From Streptomyces monomycini (GTDB lineage: Bacteria; Actinomycetota; Actinomycetes; Streptomycetales; Streptomycetaceae), in the NCBI RefSeq assembly GCF_022271435.1, contig NZ_JAFIQY010000054.1, forward strand, positions 1-53,042: 53,042 nt of DNA, given 5' to 3'. Below, one piece after another: positions 40,382 through 48,818 of the stretch. The translations under genes and the position numbers were made by a program. How positions within the stretch are numbered: the first letter of the stretch is position 1; every line of letters begins with the position of its first letter. A model generated the notes under the pieces. It did not search any database, was not told where the DNA came from, and saw only the letters and a program-made list of their open reading frames with translations.

Positions 40382-41857
40382 GTGAGCACGACTACAGGCA
40401 CCGGCTTCTGCCGGGTCACAGTCGCCGCGCCGGACGCACGGATCGACGTGGCACTGCCGGAGGATGTCGCACTCGTCGATATTTATCCGGAGATCCTGCG
40501 ACTCTCCGGCCAGTCCCAGGCGGAGGGCGCCCCCACCGGATACCACCTGGTGCGCCGGGACGGCACCGTCCTGGACGCCGGCCAGTCCCTCGCCCAGCAG
40601 CGCATCCTCGACGGCGACCTGCTCCTGCTGCGCCCGTTCGCCGAGTCGCTGCCGCTGCCGGTCTTCGACGACGTCTCGGACGCCGTCGCCTCCGCGGTCA
40701 AGCGCAACCGCAACCGGTGGAGCGACGACCTGATGAACATCGTCGGCCTCACCGCCGGCGTGCTCCTGCTCGTCATGATGGCGTTCGCCCTGTGGTTCTC
40801 GAACCCGGTCGACCGCGACATGCACCGCCTGCCCGGCATCATCGCCGGCGTCACCGGCATCGTCCTGGTCGCCCTGTCCGGCGTGCGGGCCCGGGTCTAC
40901 GACGACCACGCCTCGTCCATCGCCCTGGGCCTGGCGTCGCTGCCGCACCTGCTGATCGCCGGTTCCGGGATCATGCCGGTGGCCGACGGCGAGGGCCCCG
41001 GCCGGCTGCAGTTCCTGGTCGGCTGCGTGACCGTACTGATCGCGTCCGTACTGCTGGTGGTCCTGCTGCCGCGCGGCGACGCGCCCTTCGTGGCCGCCGC
41101 TTTCCTGGCCACCATCGGCACTCTCGCGGTCTTCGCCGCCATCCTCACCGAGGCCGAGCCGCGCGAGACCGCCGCGGTCACCGCCGTCGTCGCCATCGCG
41201 GTGGTCGCCTGGCTGCCCGGCCTGTCCTCGCGCTTCGCCCGGCTGCCCATCGGCTACAAGTCGCCCGACCAGATCGCCGCCGGTCCGCACAACGACGGCG
41301 AGCCGGGCGCGGCGACCGAGTCCGTCGACTTCGTCAAGATCGGCAACCAGGCCAAGCGCGGCCACGAACTCCTGCTCGGCCTGGTCGCCGGCTGCTCCGC
41401 GCTGGTCGTCGGCGCCGCCGGTGTCGTCCTCGGCTTCTCCGACAACAGCTGGGCGCAGCTGCTGGCGCTGGCCGCCGGCATCACGATCACGCTGCGGGCC
41501 CGGCTCTTCGACTACACCGCGCAGGTCGCCTGCCTGACGATCGCCGGCATCTTGACGGTCGTCCTGCTCATCCTGGGCATCGCGCTGCACCCGCCGGTCG
41601 ACGTCATCGCCGACCTGGTGCGCTTCGGCGACTCCGGCCCGCTCAACATCCGTACGGTCTGGTTCGCCGGCAGCATCGCGGCCGGCGCCGCCATCCTGGT
41701 CGGTGTGGGCCTGATCGTCCCGCGCAAGGGCGTCACCCCCTTCTGGGGCCGCGTCTTCGACATCTTCGACGGCGTCGTCCTGCTGTCGCTGGTGCCGCTG
41801 TGCCTGGCGGTGCTGGACGTGTACGGCACCGTGCGCGGTCTGACCGGCTCCTCGTAG
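40382..41857 (+). CDS. eccD: Type VII secretion integral membrane protein EccD
   Basis: EccD is thought to form the bulk of the ESX channel. The 491-residue protein begins with a ubiquitin-like (YukD-type) cytoplasmic domain, about residues 8-90 (FCRVTVAAPDARIDVALPE ... LLLLRPF). It then has eleven hydrophobic helices from about residue 117 (LMNIVGLTAGVLLLVMMAFALWF) to the last (GVVLLSLVPLCLAVLDVYG). This matches the EccD family in length and topology. GTG 40382 follows ATAGGGGGAA. It is divergent from eccC and ends at two terminators before rpsO, so the ESX locus stops here. Confidence 0.96.
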   Translation: MSTTTGTGFCRVTVAAPDARIDVALPEDVALVDIYPEILRLSGQSQAEGAPTGYHLVRRDGTVLDAGQSLAQQRILDGDLLLLRPFAESLPLPVFDDVSDAVASAVKRNRNRWSDDLMNIVGLTAGVLLLVMMAFALWFSNPVDRDMHRLPGIIAGVTGIVLVALSGVRARVYDDHASSIALGLASLPHLLIAGSGIMPVADGEGPGRLQFLVGCVTVLIASVLLVVLLPRGDAPFVAAAFLATIGTLAVFAAILTEAEPRETAAVTAVVAIAVVAWLPGLSSRFARLPIGYKSPDQIAAGPHNDGEPGAATESVDFVKIGNQAKRGHELLLGLVAGCSALVVGAAGVVLGFSDNSWAQLLALAAGITITLRARLFDYTAQVACLTIAGILTVVLLILGIALHPPVDVIADLVRFGDSGPLNIRTVWFAGSIAAGAAILVGVGLIVPRKGVTPFWGRVFDIFDGVVLLSLVPLCLAVLDVYGTVRGLTGSS

Positions 41858-41879
41858 GGGGCCACGAAAAGCTCCTCGT

Positions 41880-41913
41880 ACGGGTGACCCGCCCGCGACA
41901 GGGGGTCACCCGT
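41880..41913 (+). terminator. First hairpin after eccD
   Basis: Perfect 11-bp stem ACGGGTGACCC/GGGTCACCCGT (41880-41890 and 41903-41913), 12-nt loop, 22 nt after the eccD stop. Confidence 0.7.
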
Positions 41914-41920
41914 CCGCACG

Positions 41921-41949
41921 GCCCCCGACCACCCGGTCGGGGGCTGTTT
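41921..41949 (+). terminator. Second hairpin after eccD, with T-tract
   Basis: Perfect 10-bp stem GCCCCCGACC/GGTCGGGGGC (41921-41930 and 41935-41944), loop ACCC, followed by TGTTTTC. It is the clearest intrinsic terminator in the window and separates eccD from rpsO. Confidence 0.88.
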
Positions 41950-42053
41950 TCAGCTGGTACTCTGGGTGACGGCCTCTGCTGAGTCATCCAAGACCCCCTG
42001 TGAAGCAAATCCAGGGGCGCTCACGGGCCCGATGGATTCCTAGAGGAGTACGC

Positions 42054-42341
42054 GTGTCGCTCGACGCCGCCACGAAGAAGCAGATCATGGCCGAGTTCGC
42101 CACCAAGGAGGGCGACACCGGCTCCCCCGAGGTCCAGGTCGCGATGCTGTCCCGCCGTATCTCGGACCTGACCGAGCACCTCAAGACCCACAAGCACGAC
42201 CACCACTCCCGCCGTGGTCTGCTGCTGCTCGTCGGCCAGCGCCGTCGCCTGCTGCAGTACCTGGCGAAGAAGGACATCACGCGCTTCCGTGCGCTGGTCG
42301 AGCGCCTGGGCATCCGCCGCGGCGCGGCGGGCGCCAAGTAG
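42054..42341 (+). CDS. rpsO: 30S ribosomal protein S15
   Basis: 95 residues, SLDAATKKQIMAEFATKEG ... IRRGAAGAK, essentially the Streptomyces S15 sequence. S15 binds the central domain of 16S rRNA early in assembly. All diagnostic blocks are present: GDTGSPEVQVAMLS, HLKTHKHDHHSRRG and the RRRLLQYL helix. GTG 42054 follows AGAGGAG; an ATG-like in-phase codon upstream belongs to the leader. It is followed by a stem-loop and then pnp, the well-known rpsO-pnp arrangement. Confidence 0.98.
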   Translation: MSLDAATKKQIMAEFATKEGDTGSPEVQVAMLSRRISDLTEHLKTHKHDHHSRRGLLLLVGQRRRLLQYLAKKDITRFRALVERLGIRRGAAGAK

Positions 42342-42350
42342 GACGACGTG

Positions 42351-42387
42351 AAGGGAGCGGTTCCCACGCCCGGGGGCCGCTCCCTTT
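42351..42387 (+). terminator. Partial terminator or processing hairpin after rpsO
   Basis: AAGGGAGCGG (42351-42360) pairs with CCGCTCCCTT (42377-42386), loop of 16 nt, ending in TTT. Readthrough into pnp is known in Streptomyces, so it may act as a partial terminator or as an RNase III site. Confidence 0.65.
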
Positions 42388-42596
42388 GCCGTACGCACCG
42401 GACGTCCGGTCCCCTGCCTGGTGGACCGGAGCTTTGTAGTCTGGTCCCATAACGCCATAGCGAAGAGGTGGAGCGCCTTTCAGCCGCCGGTCCTCGGTAG
42501 TGGCCCCCGGACGGCGCGCGGAACGATCCGCGCGACCCCGTGTCCGGGTGCTTCGATCGAAGACCGGCCCGCAACTCCGGCGCTCCACCGACGAAG

Positions 42597-42621
42597 GTCC
42601 ACCGCCACACGGGCGGTGGAC
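42597..42621 (+). promoter_or_regulatory. pnp leader hairpin
   Basis: Perfect 10-bp stem GTCCACCGCC/GGCGGTGGAC, loop ACACG. It sits 6 nt before the GAGGAG ribosome-binding site of pnp, well placed for RNase III cleavage and autoregulation. Confidence 0.6.
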
Positions 42622-42642
42622 GCAGACGAGGAGATATCCCTG

Positions 42643-44856
42643 GTGGAGAACGAGACCCACTACGCCGAGGCCGTCATCGACAACGGCTCCTTCGGCACCC
42701 GCACCATCCGCTTCGAGACGGGCCGCCTGGCCAAGCAGGCCGCCGGCTCCGCCGTCGCGTACCTGGACGACGACACCATGGTGCTGTCGGCCACCAGCGC
42801 GTCCAAGACGCCCAAGGACCAGCTCGACTTCTTCCCCCTGACGGTGGACGTCGAAGAGCGCATGTACGCCGCCGGCAAGATCCCCGGCTCCTTCTTCCGC
42901 CGTGAGGGCCGGCCCTCCGAGGACGCGATCCTCACCTGCCGCCTGATCGACCGGCCGCTGCGCCCCTCCTTCAAGAAGGGCCTGCGCAACGAGATCCAGA
43001 TCGTCGAGACGATCATGGCCCTCAACCCCGACCACCTCTACGACGTGGTCGCGATCAACGCCGCCTCCTGCTCCACGCAGCTGGCCGGCCTGCCCTTCTC
43101 CGGCCCGATCGGCGGCACCCGTGTCGCCCTGATCGACGGCCAGTGGGTCGCCTTCCCGACCCACACCGAGCTGGAGAACGCGGTCTTCGACATGGTCGTG
43201 GCCGGCCGCGTCCTCCCGGACGGCGACGTCGCGATCATGATGGTCGAGGCCGAGGCCACCGAGAAGACCATCCAGCTGGTCAAGGACGGCGCCGAGGCCC
43301 CCACCGAGGAGGTCGTCGCCGCCGGTCTGGAGGCCGCCAAGCCCTTCATCAAGGTGCTGTGCAAGGCCCAGTCGGACCTGGCCGCCAAGGCCGCGAAGCC
43401 GGTCGGCGACTTCCCGGTCTTCCTCGACTTCCAGGACGACGTCCTGGAGGCGCTGACCGCCGCCGTCAAGGGCGAGCTGGCGCAGGCGCTGACCATCGCG
43501 GGCAAGCAGGACCGCGAGGCCGAGCTGGACCGCGTCAAGGCCGTGGCCGCCGAGAAGCTGCTGCCGCAGTTCGAGGGCCGCGAGAAGGAGATCTCCGCCG
43601 CCTACCGCGCGCTGACCAAGTCCCTCGTGCGCGAGCGCGTGATCAAGGACAAGGTCCGCATCGACGGCCGTGGCGTCACGGACATCCGTACGCTCGCCGC
43701 CGAGGTCGAGGCGATCCCGCGGGTGCACGGCTCGGCGCTGTTCGAGCGTGGCGAGACCCAGATCCTGGGCGTCACCACCCTGAACATGCTCCGCATGGAG
43801 CAGCAGCTGGACACCCTCTCCCCGGTGACCCGCAAGCGCTACATGCACAACTACAACTTCCCGCCGTACTCGGTCGGCGAGACCGGCCGCGTGGGCTCGC
43901 CCAAGCGCCGCGAGATCGGCCACGGCGCGCTCGCCGAGCGCGCCATCGTGCCGGTGCTGCCGACGCGCGAGGAGTTCCCCTACGCGATCCGCCAGGTCTC
44001 CGAGGCGCTGGGCTCCAACGGCTCGACCTCGATGGGCTCGGTCTGCGCCTCGACGATGTCGCTGCTGAACGCCGGTGTGCCGCTCAAGGCCCCGGTCGCC
44101 GGCATCGCCATGGGCCTGATCTCCCAGGAGATCGACGGCAAGACGCACTACGTCGCCCTCACCGACATCCTCGGTGCGGAGGACGCGTTCGGCGACATGG
44201 ACTTCAAGGTCGCCGGTACGAAGCAGTTCGTCACCGCCCTGCAGCTGGACACCAAGCTGGACGGCATCCCGGCGTCCGTGCTGGCCGCGGCCCTCAAGCA
44301 GGCCCGCGATGCCCGTCTGCACATCCTGGACGTGATGAACGAGGCGATCGACGTTCCGGACGAGATGTCCCCGAACGCGCCGCGCATCATCACCGTCAAG
44401 ATCCCGGTGGACAAGATCGGTGAGGTCATCGGCCCCAAGGGCAAGATGATCAACCAGATCCAGGAGGACACCGGCGCCGACATCACGATCGAGGACGACG
44501 GCACCATCTACATCGGTGCCGCCGACGGCCCGGCCGCCGAGGCCGCCCGCGCCACGATCAACGGCATCGCCAACCCGACCATGCCGGAGGTCGGCGAGCG
44601 CTACCTGGGCACGGTCGTCAAGACCACCACCTTCGGTGCGTTCGTCTCCCTGCTCCCGGGCAAGGACGGTCTGCTGCACATCTCGCAGATCCGCAAGCTG
44701 GCCGGCGGCAAGCGCGTCGAGAACGTCGAGGACGTGCTCGCCGTGGGCGCCAAGGTCCAGGTGGAGATCGCCGAGATCGACCAGCGCGGCAAGCTGTCGC
44801 TGGCCCCGGTCATCGAGGGCGAAGACGACGAGGCGAAGGACGACGCCGCCAAGTGA
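42643..44856 (+). CDS. pnp: Polynucleotide phosphorylase
   Basis: PNPase degrades RNA 3'-5' by phosphorolysis and, in Streptomyces, also adds 3' tails. The 737-residue protein has two RNase PH-like cores joined by a helical domain, then a KH domain (GPKG at about residue 597) and an S1 domain (GERYLGTVVKTTTFGAFVSLLPG from residue 651 to ~722). The second core contains GSALFERGETQILGVTTL and NGSTSMGSVCAS. GTG 42643 follows GACGAGGAG; homologues begin VENETHYAEA. The stop overlaps the next gene's GTG (GTGA), coupling it to the M16 peptidase. Confidence 0.98.
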   Translation: MENETHYAEAVIDNGSFGTRTIRFETGRLAKQAAGSAVAYLDDDTMVLSATSASKTPKDQLDFFPLTVDVEERMYAAGKIPGSFFRREGRPSEDAILTCRLIDRPLRPSFKKGLRNEIQIVETIMALNPDHLYDVVAINAASCSTQLAGLPFSGPIGGTRVALIDGQWVAFPTHTELENAVFDMVVAGRVLPDGDVAIMMVEAEATEKTIQLVKDGAEAPTEEVVAAGLEAAKPFIKVLCKAQSDLAAKAAKPVGDFPVFLDFQDDVLEALTAAVKGELAQALTIAGKQDREAELDRVKAVAAEKLLPQFEGREKEISAAYRALTKSLVRERVIKDKVRIDGRGVTDIRTLAAEVEAIPRVHGSALFERGETQILGVTTLNMLRMEQQLDTLSPVTRKRYMHNYNFPPYSVGETGRVGSPKRREIGHGALAERAIVPVLPTREEFPYAIRQVSEALGSNGSTSMGSVCASTMSLLNAGVPLKAPVAGIAMGLISQEIDGKTHYVALTDILGAEDAFGDMDFKVAGTKQFVTALQLDTKLDGIPASVLAAALKQARDARLHILDVMNEAIDVPDEMSPNAPRIITVKIPVDKIGEVIGPKGKMINQIQEDTGADITIEDDGTIYIGAADGPAAEAARATINGIANPTMPEVGERYLGTVVKTTTFGAFVSLLPGKDGLLHISQIRKLAGGKRVENVEDVLAVGAKVQVEIAEIDQRGKLSLAPVIEGEDDEAKDDAAK

Positions 44857-46232
44857 CGTCCCGTAGCTCACGGACGACGGCCCGCACCTCTTCGGAGGGG
44901 CGGGCCGTCGCCCGTACCCAAACGCTTCTCAAGGGCACCAACGGCGCCGGCACGGTCCGCAAGACGGTCCTGCCCGGCGGCCTGCGCGTGGTCACCGAGA
45001 CCCTGCCCTCCGTCCGGTCCGTCACCTTCGGGATCTGGGCCAACGTCGGCTCCCGTGACGAGACCCCGTCGCTGAACGGCGCCACCCACTACCTGGAGCA
45101 CCTGCTCTTCAAGGGCACCAGGAAGCGCAGCGCGCTCGACATCTCCGCCGCGATCGACGAGGTCGGCGGCGAGATGAACGCCTTCACGGCGAAGGAGTAC
45201 ACCTGCTACTACGCGCGGGTGCTGGACACCGACCTGCCGCTCGCCATCGACGTGGTCTGCGACATGCTGACCGGCTCGCTCATCGAGCCCGCCGACGTCG
45301 ACGCCGAGCGCGGCGTGATCCTCGAAGAGATCGCGATGACCGAGGACGACCCGGGCGACTGCGTGCACGACCTGTTCGCGCACACCATGCTCGGCGACAC
45401 CCCCCTCGGACGCCCGGTCCTGGGCTCCGTCGACACGGTCAACGCCCTCACTCCCGAGCGCATCCGCCGCTTCTACAAGAAGCACTACGACCCGACCCGC
45501 CTGGTCGTCGCCGCCGCCGGCAACGTCGACCACGCCAAGGTCGTACGGATGGTCCGCGCCGCCTTCGAGAAGGCCGGAGCCCTCGACCGTACGGACGCCG
45601 TGCCGATGACCCCGCGCGACGGCTCCCGCACCATCCGTACGGCGGGCCAGGTGGAACTGCTCAACCGCAGGTCCGAGCAGGCCCACGTGATCCTCGGCGT
45701 CCCGGGCCTGGCCCGGACCGACGACCGCCGCTGGGCCATGGGCGTACTGAACACGGCCCTCGGCGGCGGCATGAGTTCCCGTCTCTTCCAGGAGGTACGG
45801 GAGAAGCGCGGCCTGGCCTACAGCGTGTACTCGTACACCTCCGGCTACGCCGACTGCGGTCTGTTCGGCGTGTACGCGGGCTGCCGCCCCAACCAGGTCG
45901 ACGACGTCCTGAAGATCTGCCGCGACCAGCTCGACCAGGTCGCCGACGAGGGCCTGACGGACGACGAGATCCGCCGTGCGATCGGGCAGCTGCGCGGTTC
46001 GACCGTGCTCGGCCTGGAGGACACCGGCGCGCTGATGAACCGCATCGGCAAGAGCGAGCTGTGCTGGGGCGCCCAGATGTCGGTCGACGACATGCTGGCC
46101 CGGATAGCGGCGGTCACCCCGGACGAGGTACGGGAACTGGCCCGCGATGTACTGGGACAGCGCCCGTCGCTGTCCGTCATCGGCCCGCTGAAGGACCGGC
46201 AGGTGGACCGGCTGCACGACGCGGTCGCCTGA
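44853..46232 (+). CDS. M16-family zinc metallopeptidase
   Basis: 459 residues, an inverzincin-type M16 protease. The zinc motif HxxEH is H79-Y-L-E-H83 (ATHYLEHLLFKGT), and the distal Glu lies in ERGVILEEI. The second half, with the RxxxY-type site VREKRGLAYSVYSYTSG, completes the two-domain clamp. A peptidase of this type follows pnp in Streptomyces and many Gram-positives; its substrate is not known. GTG 44853 overlaps the pnp stop (GTGA). The first ~30 residues are Ser/Arg/Thr-rich and variable, so the true start could be a little downstream. Confidence 0.95.
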   Translation: MTSRSSRTTARTSSEGRAVARTQTLLKGTNGAGTVRKTVLPGGLRVVTETLPSVRSVTFGIWANVGSRDETPSLNGATHYLEHLLFKGTRKRSALDISAAIDEVGGEMNAFTAKEYTCYYARVLDTDLPLAIDVVCDMLTGSLIEPADVDAERGVILEEIAMTEDDPGDCVHDLFAHTMLGDTPLGRPVLGSVDTVNALTPERIRRFYKKHYDPTRLVVAAAGNVDHAKVVRMVRAAFEKAGALDRTDAVPMTPRDGSRTIRTAGQVELLNRRSEQAHVILGVPGLARTDDRRWAMGVLNTALGGGMSSRLFQEVREKRGLAYSVYSYTSGYADCGLFGVYAGCRPNQVDDVLKICRDQLDQVADEGLTDDEIRRAIGQLRGSTVLGLEDTGALMNRIGKSELCWGAQMSVDDMLARIAAVTPDEVRELARDVLGQRPSLSVIGPLKDRQVDRLHDAVA

Positions 46233-46243
46233 CCTTTCACATC

Positions 46244-46279
46244 AGGCGTACCAGAGGTACCAGGCGTACCAGGGGTACT
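46244..46279. repeat. Four tandem 9-bp units
   Basis: AGGCGTACC, AGAGGTACC, AGGCGTACC, AGGGGTACT follow one another in the short gap between the M16 peptidase stop and dapB. They may form the dapB promoter or leader region. Confidence 0.85.
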
Positions 46280-46301
46280 GGGAAAGAGAGAGCGGGAAAC
46301 G

Positions 46302-47054
46302 ATGAGCAAGCTGCGCGTGGCGGTCATCGGCGCCAAGGGCCGCATCGGCTCCGAGGCCGTACGGGCCGTCGAGGCCGCCGAGGACATGGAACTGGTCGCG
46401 GCCCTGGGCCGGGGCGACGAGCTGGAGACGCTGACCGAGGCCGGAGCCCAGGTCGCGGTCGAGCTGACGCACCCCGACGCCGTCATGGCGAACCTGGAGT
46501 TCTGCGTCCGCAACGGCATCCACGGCGTCGTCGGCACCACCGGCTGGACCGACGAGCGCCTCGCGCAGCTGCGCACCTGGCTGGAGGCGTCGCCCCGTAC
46601 GGGCGTGCTCATCGCCCCGAACTTCTCCATCGGCGCGGTGCTGACCATGCGGTTCGCGCAGCAGGCGGCCCGGTTCTTCGAGTCGGCCGAGGTCATCGAG
46701 CTGCACCACCCGAACAAGGCGGACGCCCCCTCGGGCACCGCGGCCCGCACGGCCAAGCTGATCGCCGAGGCCCGCGCCGCCGCTGACTGCCCGCCGCAGC
46801 CGGACGCCACCAGCAGCGCGCTGGACGGCGCCCGCGGCGCGGACGTGGACGGCATCCCCGTCCACTCCGTACGGCTGCGCGGCCTCCTGGCCCACCAGGA
46901 AGTGCTGCTCGGCGGGGTGGGGGAGACCCTCACCATCCGCCACGACTCGCTCCACCACAGCAGCTTCATGCCGGGCATCCTGCTCGGCGCGCGCCGCGTG
47001 GTGGCCACTCCCGGCCTGACCATGGGCCTGGAGAACTTCCTCGACCTGGACTGA
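46302..47054 (+). CDS. dapB: 4-hydroxy-tetrahydrodipicolinate reductase
   Basis: DapB carries out the second committed step of the lysine/diaminopimelate pathway, reducing HTPA with NAD(P)H. In 250 residues it has the nucleotide-binding loop VAVIGAKGRIGSE (6-18), VVGTTGWTDE, and the active-site block ELHHPNKADAPSGTA with His135/His136 and Lys139 matching the known His/Lys pair. ATG 46302 follows AAAGAGAGAGCGGGA. It belongs to the same pathway as dapA 2.7 kb downstream. A hypothetical membrane protein begins 15 nt after its stop. Confidence 0.97.
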   Translation: MSKLRVAVIGAKGRIGSEAVRAVEAAEDMELVAALGRGDELETLTEAGAQVAVELTHPDAVMANLEFCVRNGIHGVVGTTGWTDERLAQLRTWLEASPRTGVLIAPNFSIGAVLTMRFAQQAARFFESAEVIELHHPNKADAPSGTAARTAKLIAEARAAADCPPQPDATSSALDGARGADVDGIPVHSVRLRGLLAHQEVLLGGVGETLTIRHDSLHHSSFMPGILLGARRVVATPGLTMGLENFLDLD

Positions 47055-47069
47055 CGGGCAGAACCGACC

Positions 47070-47522
47070 GTGCGTGCAAAGATCACTTACTGCGTCCTCG
47101 CGGCGATCCTGGTCGTCTACTTCGTCCTCGTCGGCAGCCGCGGCCTCCTGCTCATCGAGCAGGGCACCGTGCTGACCGTCGCGTTCGGCGTCGCCGTCCT
47201 GATCCTGCCGTTCATCGGACTGTGGTTCCTCTGGCACACCACCCAGTTCGCCCGCAAGGCCGGCCGCCTCGCGCGCGAGCTGGAGGCCGAGGGCGGGCTG
47301 CCGGTCGACGAGCTGAAGCGCACCCCGGGCGGCCGTATCGACCGGGACTCCGCCGACGAGGTCTTCGACCGGCGGCGTGCCGAGACCGAACAGGCGCCGG
47401 ACGACTGGCGGGCCTGGTTCCGGCTGGCGGTCGCCTACCACGACGCCCGGGACACCCCGCGGGCCCGTAAGGCGATGCAGAGGGCCATCGCCCTGCACGA
47501 GGGCAAGCCCGTACGGGTTTGA
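47070..47522 (+). CDS. Membrane protein with TPR-like C-terminus
   Basis: 150 residues: two N-terminal membrane helices (about residues 5-24 and 33-55), then a cytoplasmic, charged helical part. The segment WRAWFRLAVAYHDARDTPRARKAMQRAIALHEG (about residues 113-145) has the spacing of one TPR motif. GTG 47070 lies 15 nt after the dapB stop, so cotranscription is likely. A 15-bp perfect hairpin follows. Conserved in Streptomyces at this place to my knowledge; function unknown. Confidence 0.85.
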   Translation: MRAKITYCVLAAILVVYFVLVGSRGLLLIEQGTVLTVAFGVAVLILPFIGLWFLWHTTQFARKAGRLARELEAEGGLPVDELKRTPGGRIDRDSADEVFDRRRAETEQAPDDWRAWFRLAVAYHDARDTPRARKAMQRAIALHEGKPVRV

Positions 47523-47555
47523 ACGACGCGGGGGCCCGTACGGGCCTCAACGACG

Positions 47556-47589
47556 CGGTGCCCGTACGGCCTGAGCCGTACGGGCACCG
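47556..47589. terminator. Bidirectional terminator
   Basis: Perfect 15-bp stem (47556-47570 against 47575-47589), loop CTGA, between the dapB-side transcript and the convergent gene ending at 47662. Confidence 0.88.
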
Positions 47590-47661
47590 TTGCCCACCGG
47601 GGCCGGTTCCGACCAGGAGCCGGCCCCGGCCCGCTGCTACCGGCGGTACTTCCCGGCATGG

Positions 47662-48219
47662 CTACCGGCAGTACTCCGCCGCCCACGCCTCCAGCACGTC
47701 CGCGGCCAGCTCGAACGCCTCGGGGCGCGCCAGGAAGTCCCCGTTGTGGTCCGTGACGAGCGTTCGCAGCGTGGCGCCGCCCTGCCGCTCGACGACCAGC
47801 GCCTGGCCCTGGACCGTCCGCGGCAGACCCAGCCAGCGCACCGGCCGCTGGGTGGTGCGGACGGCCGCGACCTCGCTCCAGCGCAGCGTCGTCGTCCGCA
47901 GCAGCTCCACCTGTCGCAGGCCGTGGGCGCTCACCCACACCCCCACCCGCAAAAAACGCAGCGCGAGGGCGATGATCAGCACCGCGACACCGGCGCAGAC
48001 GGCGGCGGCGGGCAGCGTCCCCGTGGCCACGATGATCACGGCGGACAGCAGGACGAACGAGGCCAGCAGCAGAAGGACGGCGGCCGCCCCCACACGCCCG
48101 GGGCCCGGGCGGTAGGGACGGCGCCAGCGGTCCGGCCCTGCATGGGGCAGCGGTGCTTCGACCGCCTGACCGGCCTGGTCGTCGAGATCACGGTCGGCCG
48201 TCAGGAAGGTCAGGGGCAC
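47662..48219 (-). CDS. PH-domain-like membrane protein
   Basis: 185 residues: a polar N-terminus with GPDRWRRPYRPGP, two adjacent membrane helices (VGAAAVLLLLASFVLLSAVIIVATG and AAAVCAGVAVLIIALAL), then a soluble region that resembles a bacterial PH domain (VWVSAHGLRQVELLRTTTLRWSEVAAVRTTQRP). GTG 48219 follows GTGAGGATCC. It is convergent with the dapB-side genes and shares the strong terminator with them. Function unknown. Confidence 0.82.
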   Translation of the reverse strand: MPLTFLTADRDLDDQAGQAVEAPLPHAGPDRWRRPYRPGPGRVGAAAVLLLLASFVLLSAVIIVATGTLPAAAVCAGVAVLIIALALRFLRVGVWVSAHGLRQVELLRTTTLRWSEVAAVRTTQRPVRWLGLPRTVQGQALVVERQGGATLRTLVTDHNGDFLARPEAFELAADVLEAWAAEYCR

Positions 48220-48344
48220 GGCGGATCCTCACTCCAGGCACGCAGATGAAGGCTGTGACCGGTGAGGTTATCGAGACTTACGTGCCGGAACCACTCCGTG
48301 CCGGGCGGCACGCGCGACGACTGCGCGCGGACCGCCCGGCCGGA

Positions 48345-48584
48345 TCAGCGGCCGTGCGCCGCCTCGGACTGGTGCGTGCCGACACCGCCGGTCTCCTGCT
48401 GGAGCGCGGGAACGCCGAGCAGCAGGGCGCCGGCGAGACCGCCGACGACCGTCAGGCCGATCAGGGACCGGCCCGCGAGCTGGGCACGACTGACGCGTTC
48501 TCGGGGCGGGGGCGCGACATTGCTGCGGAACCGGTCGGCCTCGGCGACGAAGGCGAACGGCACTGGCTCTCGCCGGCGGAACAT
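48345..48584 (-). CDS. Small membrane protein
   Basis: 79 residues: a basic N-terminus, an internal hydrophobic helix (LIGLTVVGGLAGALLLGVPALQ), and a short polar tail ending SEAAHGR. ATG 48584 has a good ribosome-binding site AAGGAGA. It is codirectional with the PH-domain-like gene (125 bp upstream of it) and divergent from thyX. No family recognised; the coding call rests on the ribosome-binding site and composition. Confidence 0.7.
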   Translation of the reverse strand: MFRRREPVPFAFVAEADRFRSNVAPPPRERVSRAQLAGRSLIGLTVVGGLAGALLLGVPALQQETGGVGTHQSEAAHGR

Positions 48585-48818
48585 GAGCGGGCTCTCCTTG
48601 GAACCTCGAAGTGGGCACTGTCACAGGGTTAGACGACTGTCGCGCCCGTTTGGTGCCCGTTTTCTGCAAGTTCTGTGAAAAATATCAACCACAGGACGAG
48701 CCGGGCGAGACAGAGTCCGATTTTGTACGGTACGCGGCTTCCTGTCGTATTTCCGGGACTGTCGGTGGCGGGCCGTAGGCTGGGGCGCGCCACGTGGAAT
48801 GAACGGAAGGAACCGTCG

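Larger units (their letters stand above)
42342..42642. other. rpsO-pnp intergenic leader
   Basis: 301 bp with three stem-loops: 42351-42386 (terminator-like), 42515-42534 (CGCGCGGA/TCCGCGCG) and 42597-42621, just before the pnp ribosome-binding site. A separate pnp promoter is likely near 42420-42460 (CATAACGCC) but unproven. In S. coelicolor the rpsO-pnp spacer is reported to be processed by RNase III, which fits these stems. Confidence 0.6.

Noticed and set aside
42277..44871. Large minus-strand open frame opposite pnp
   Set aside because: Asp/Val/Gly/Arg-rich shadow; no conserved features and pnp is certain.
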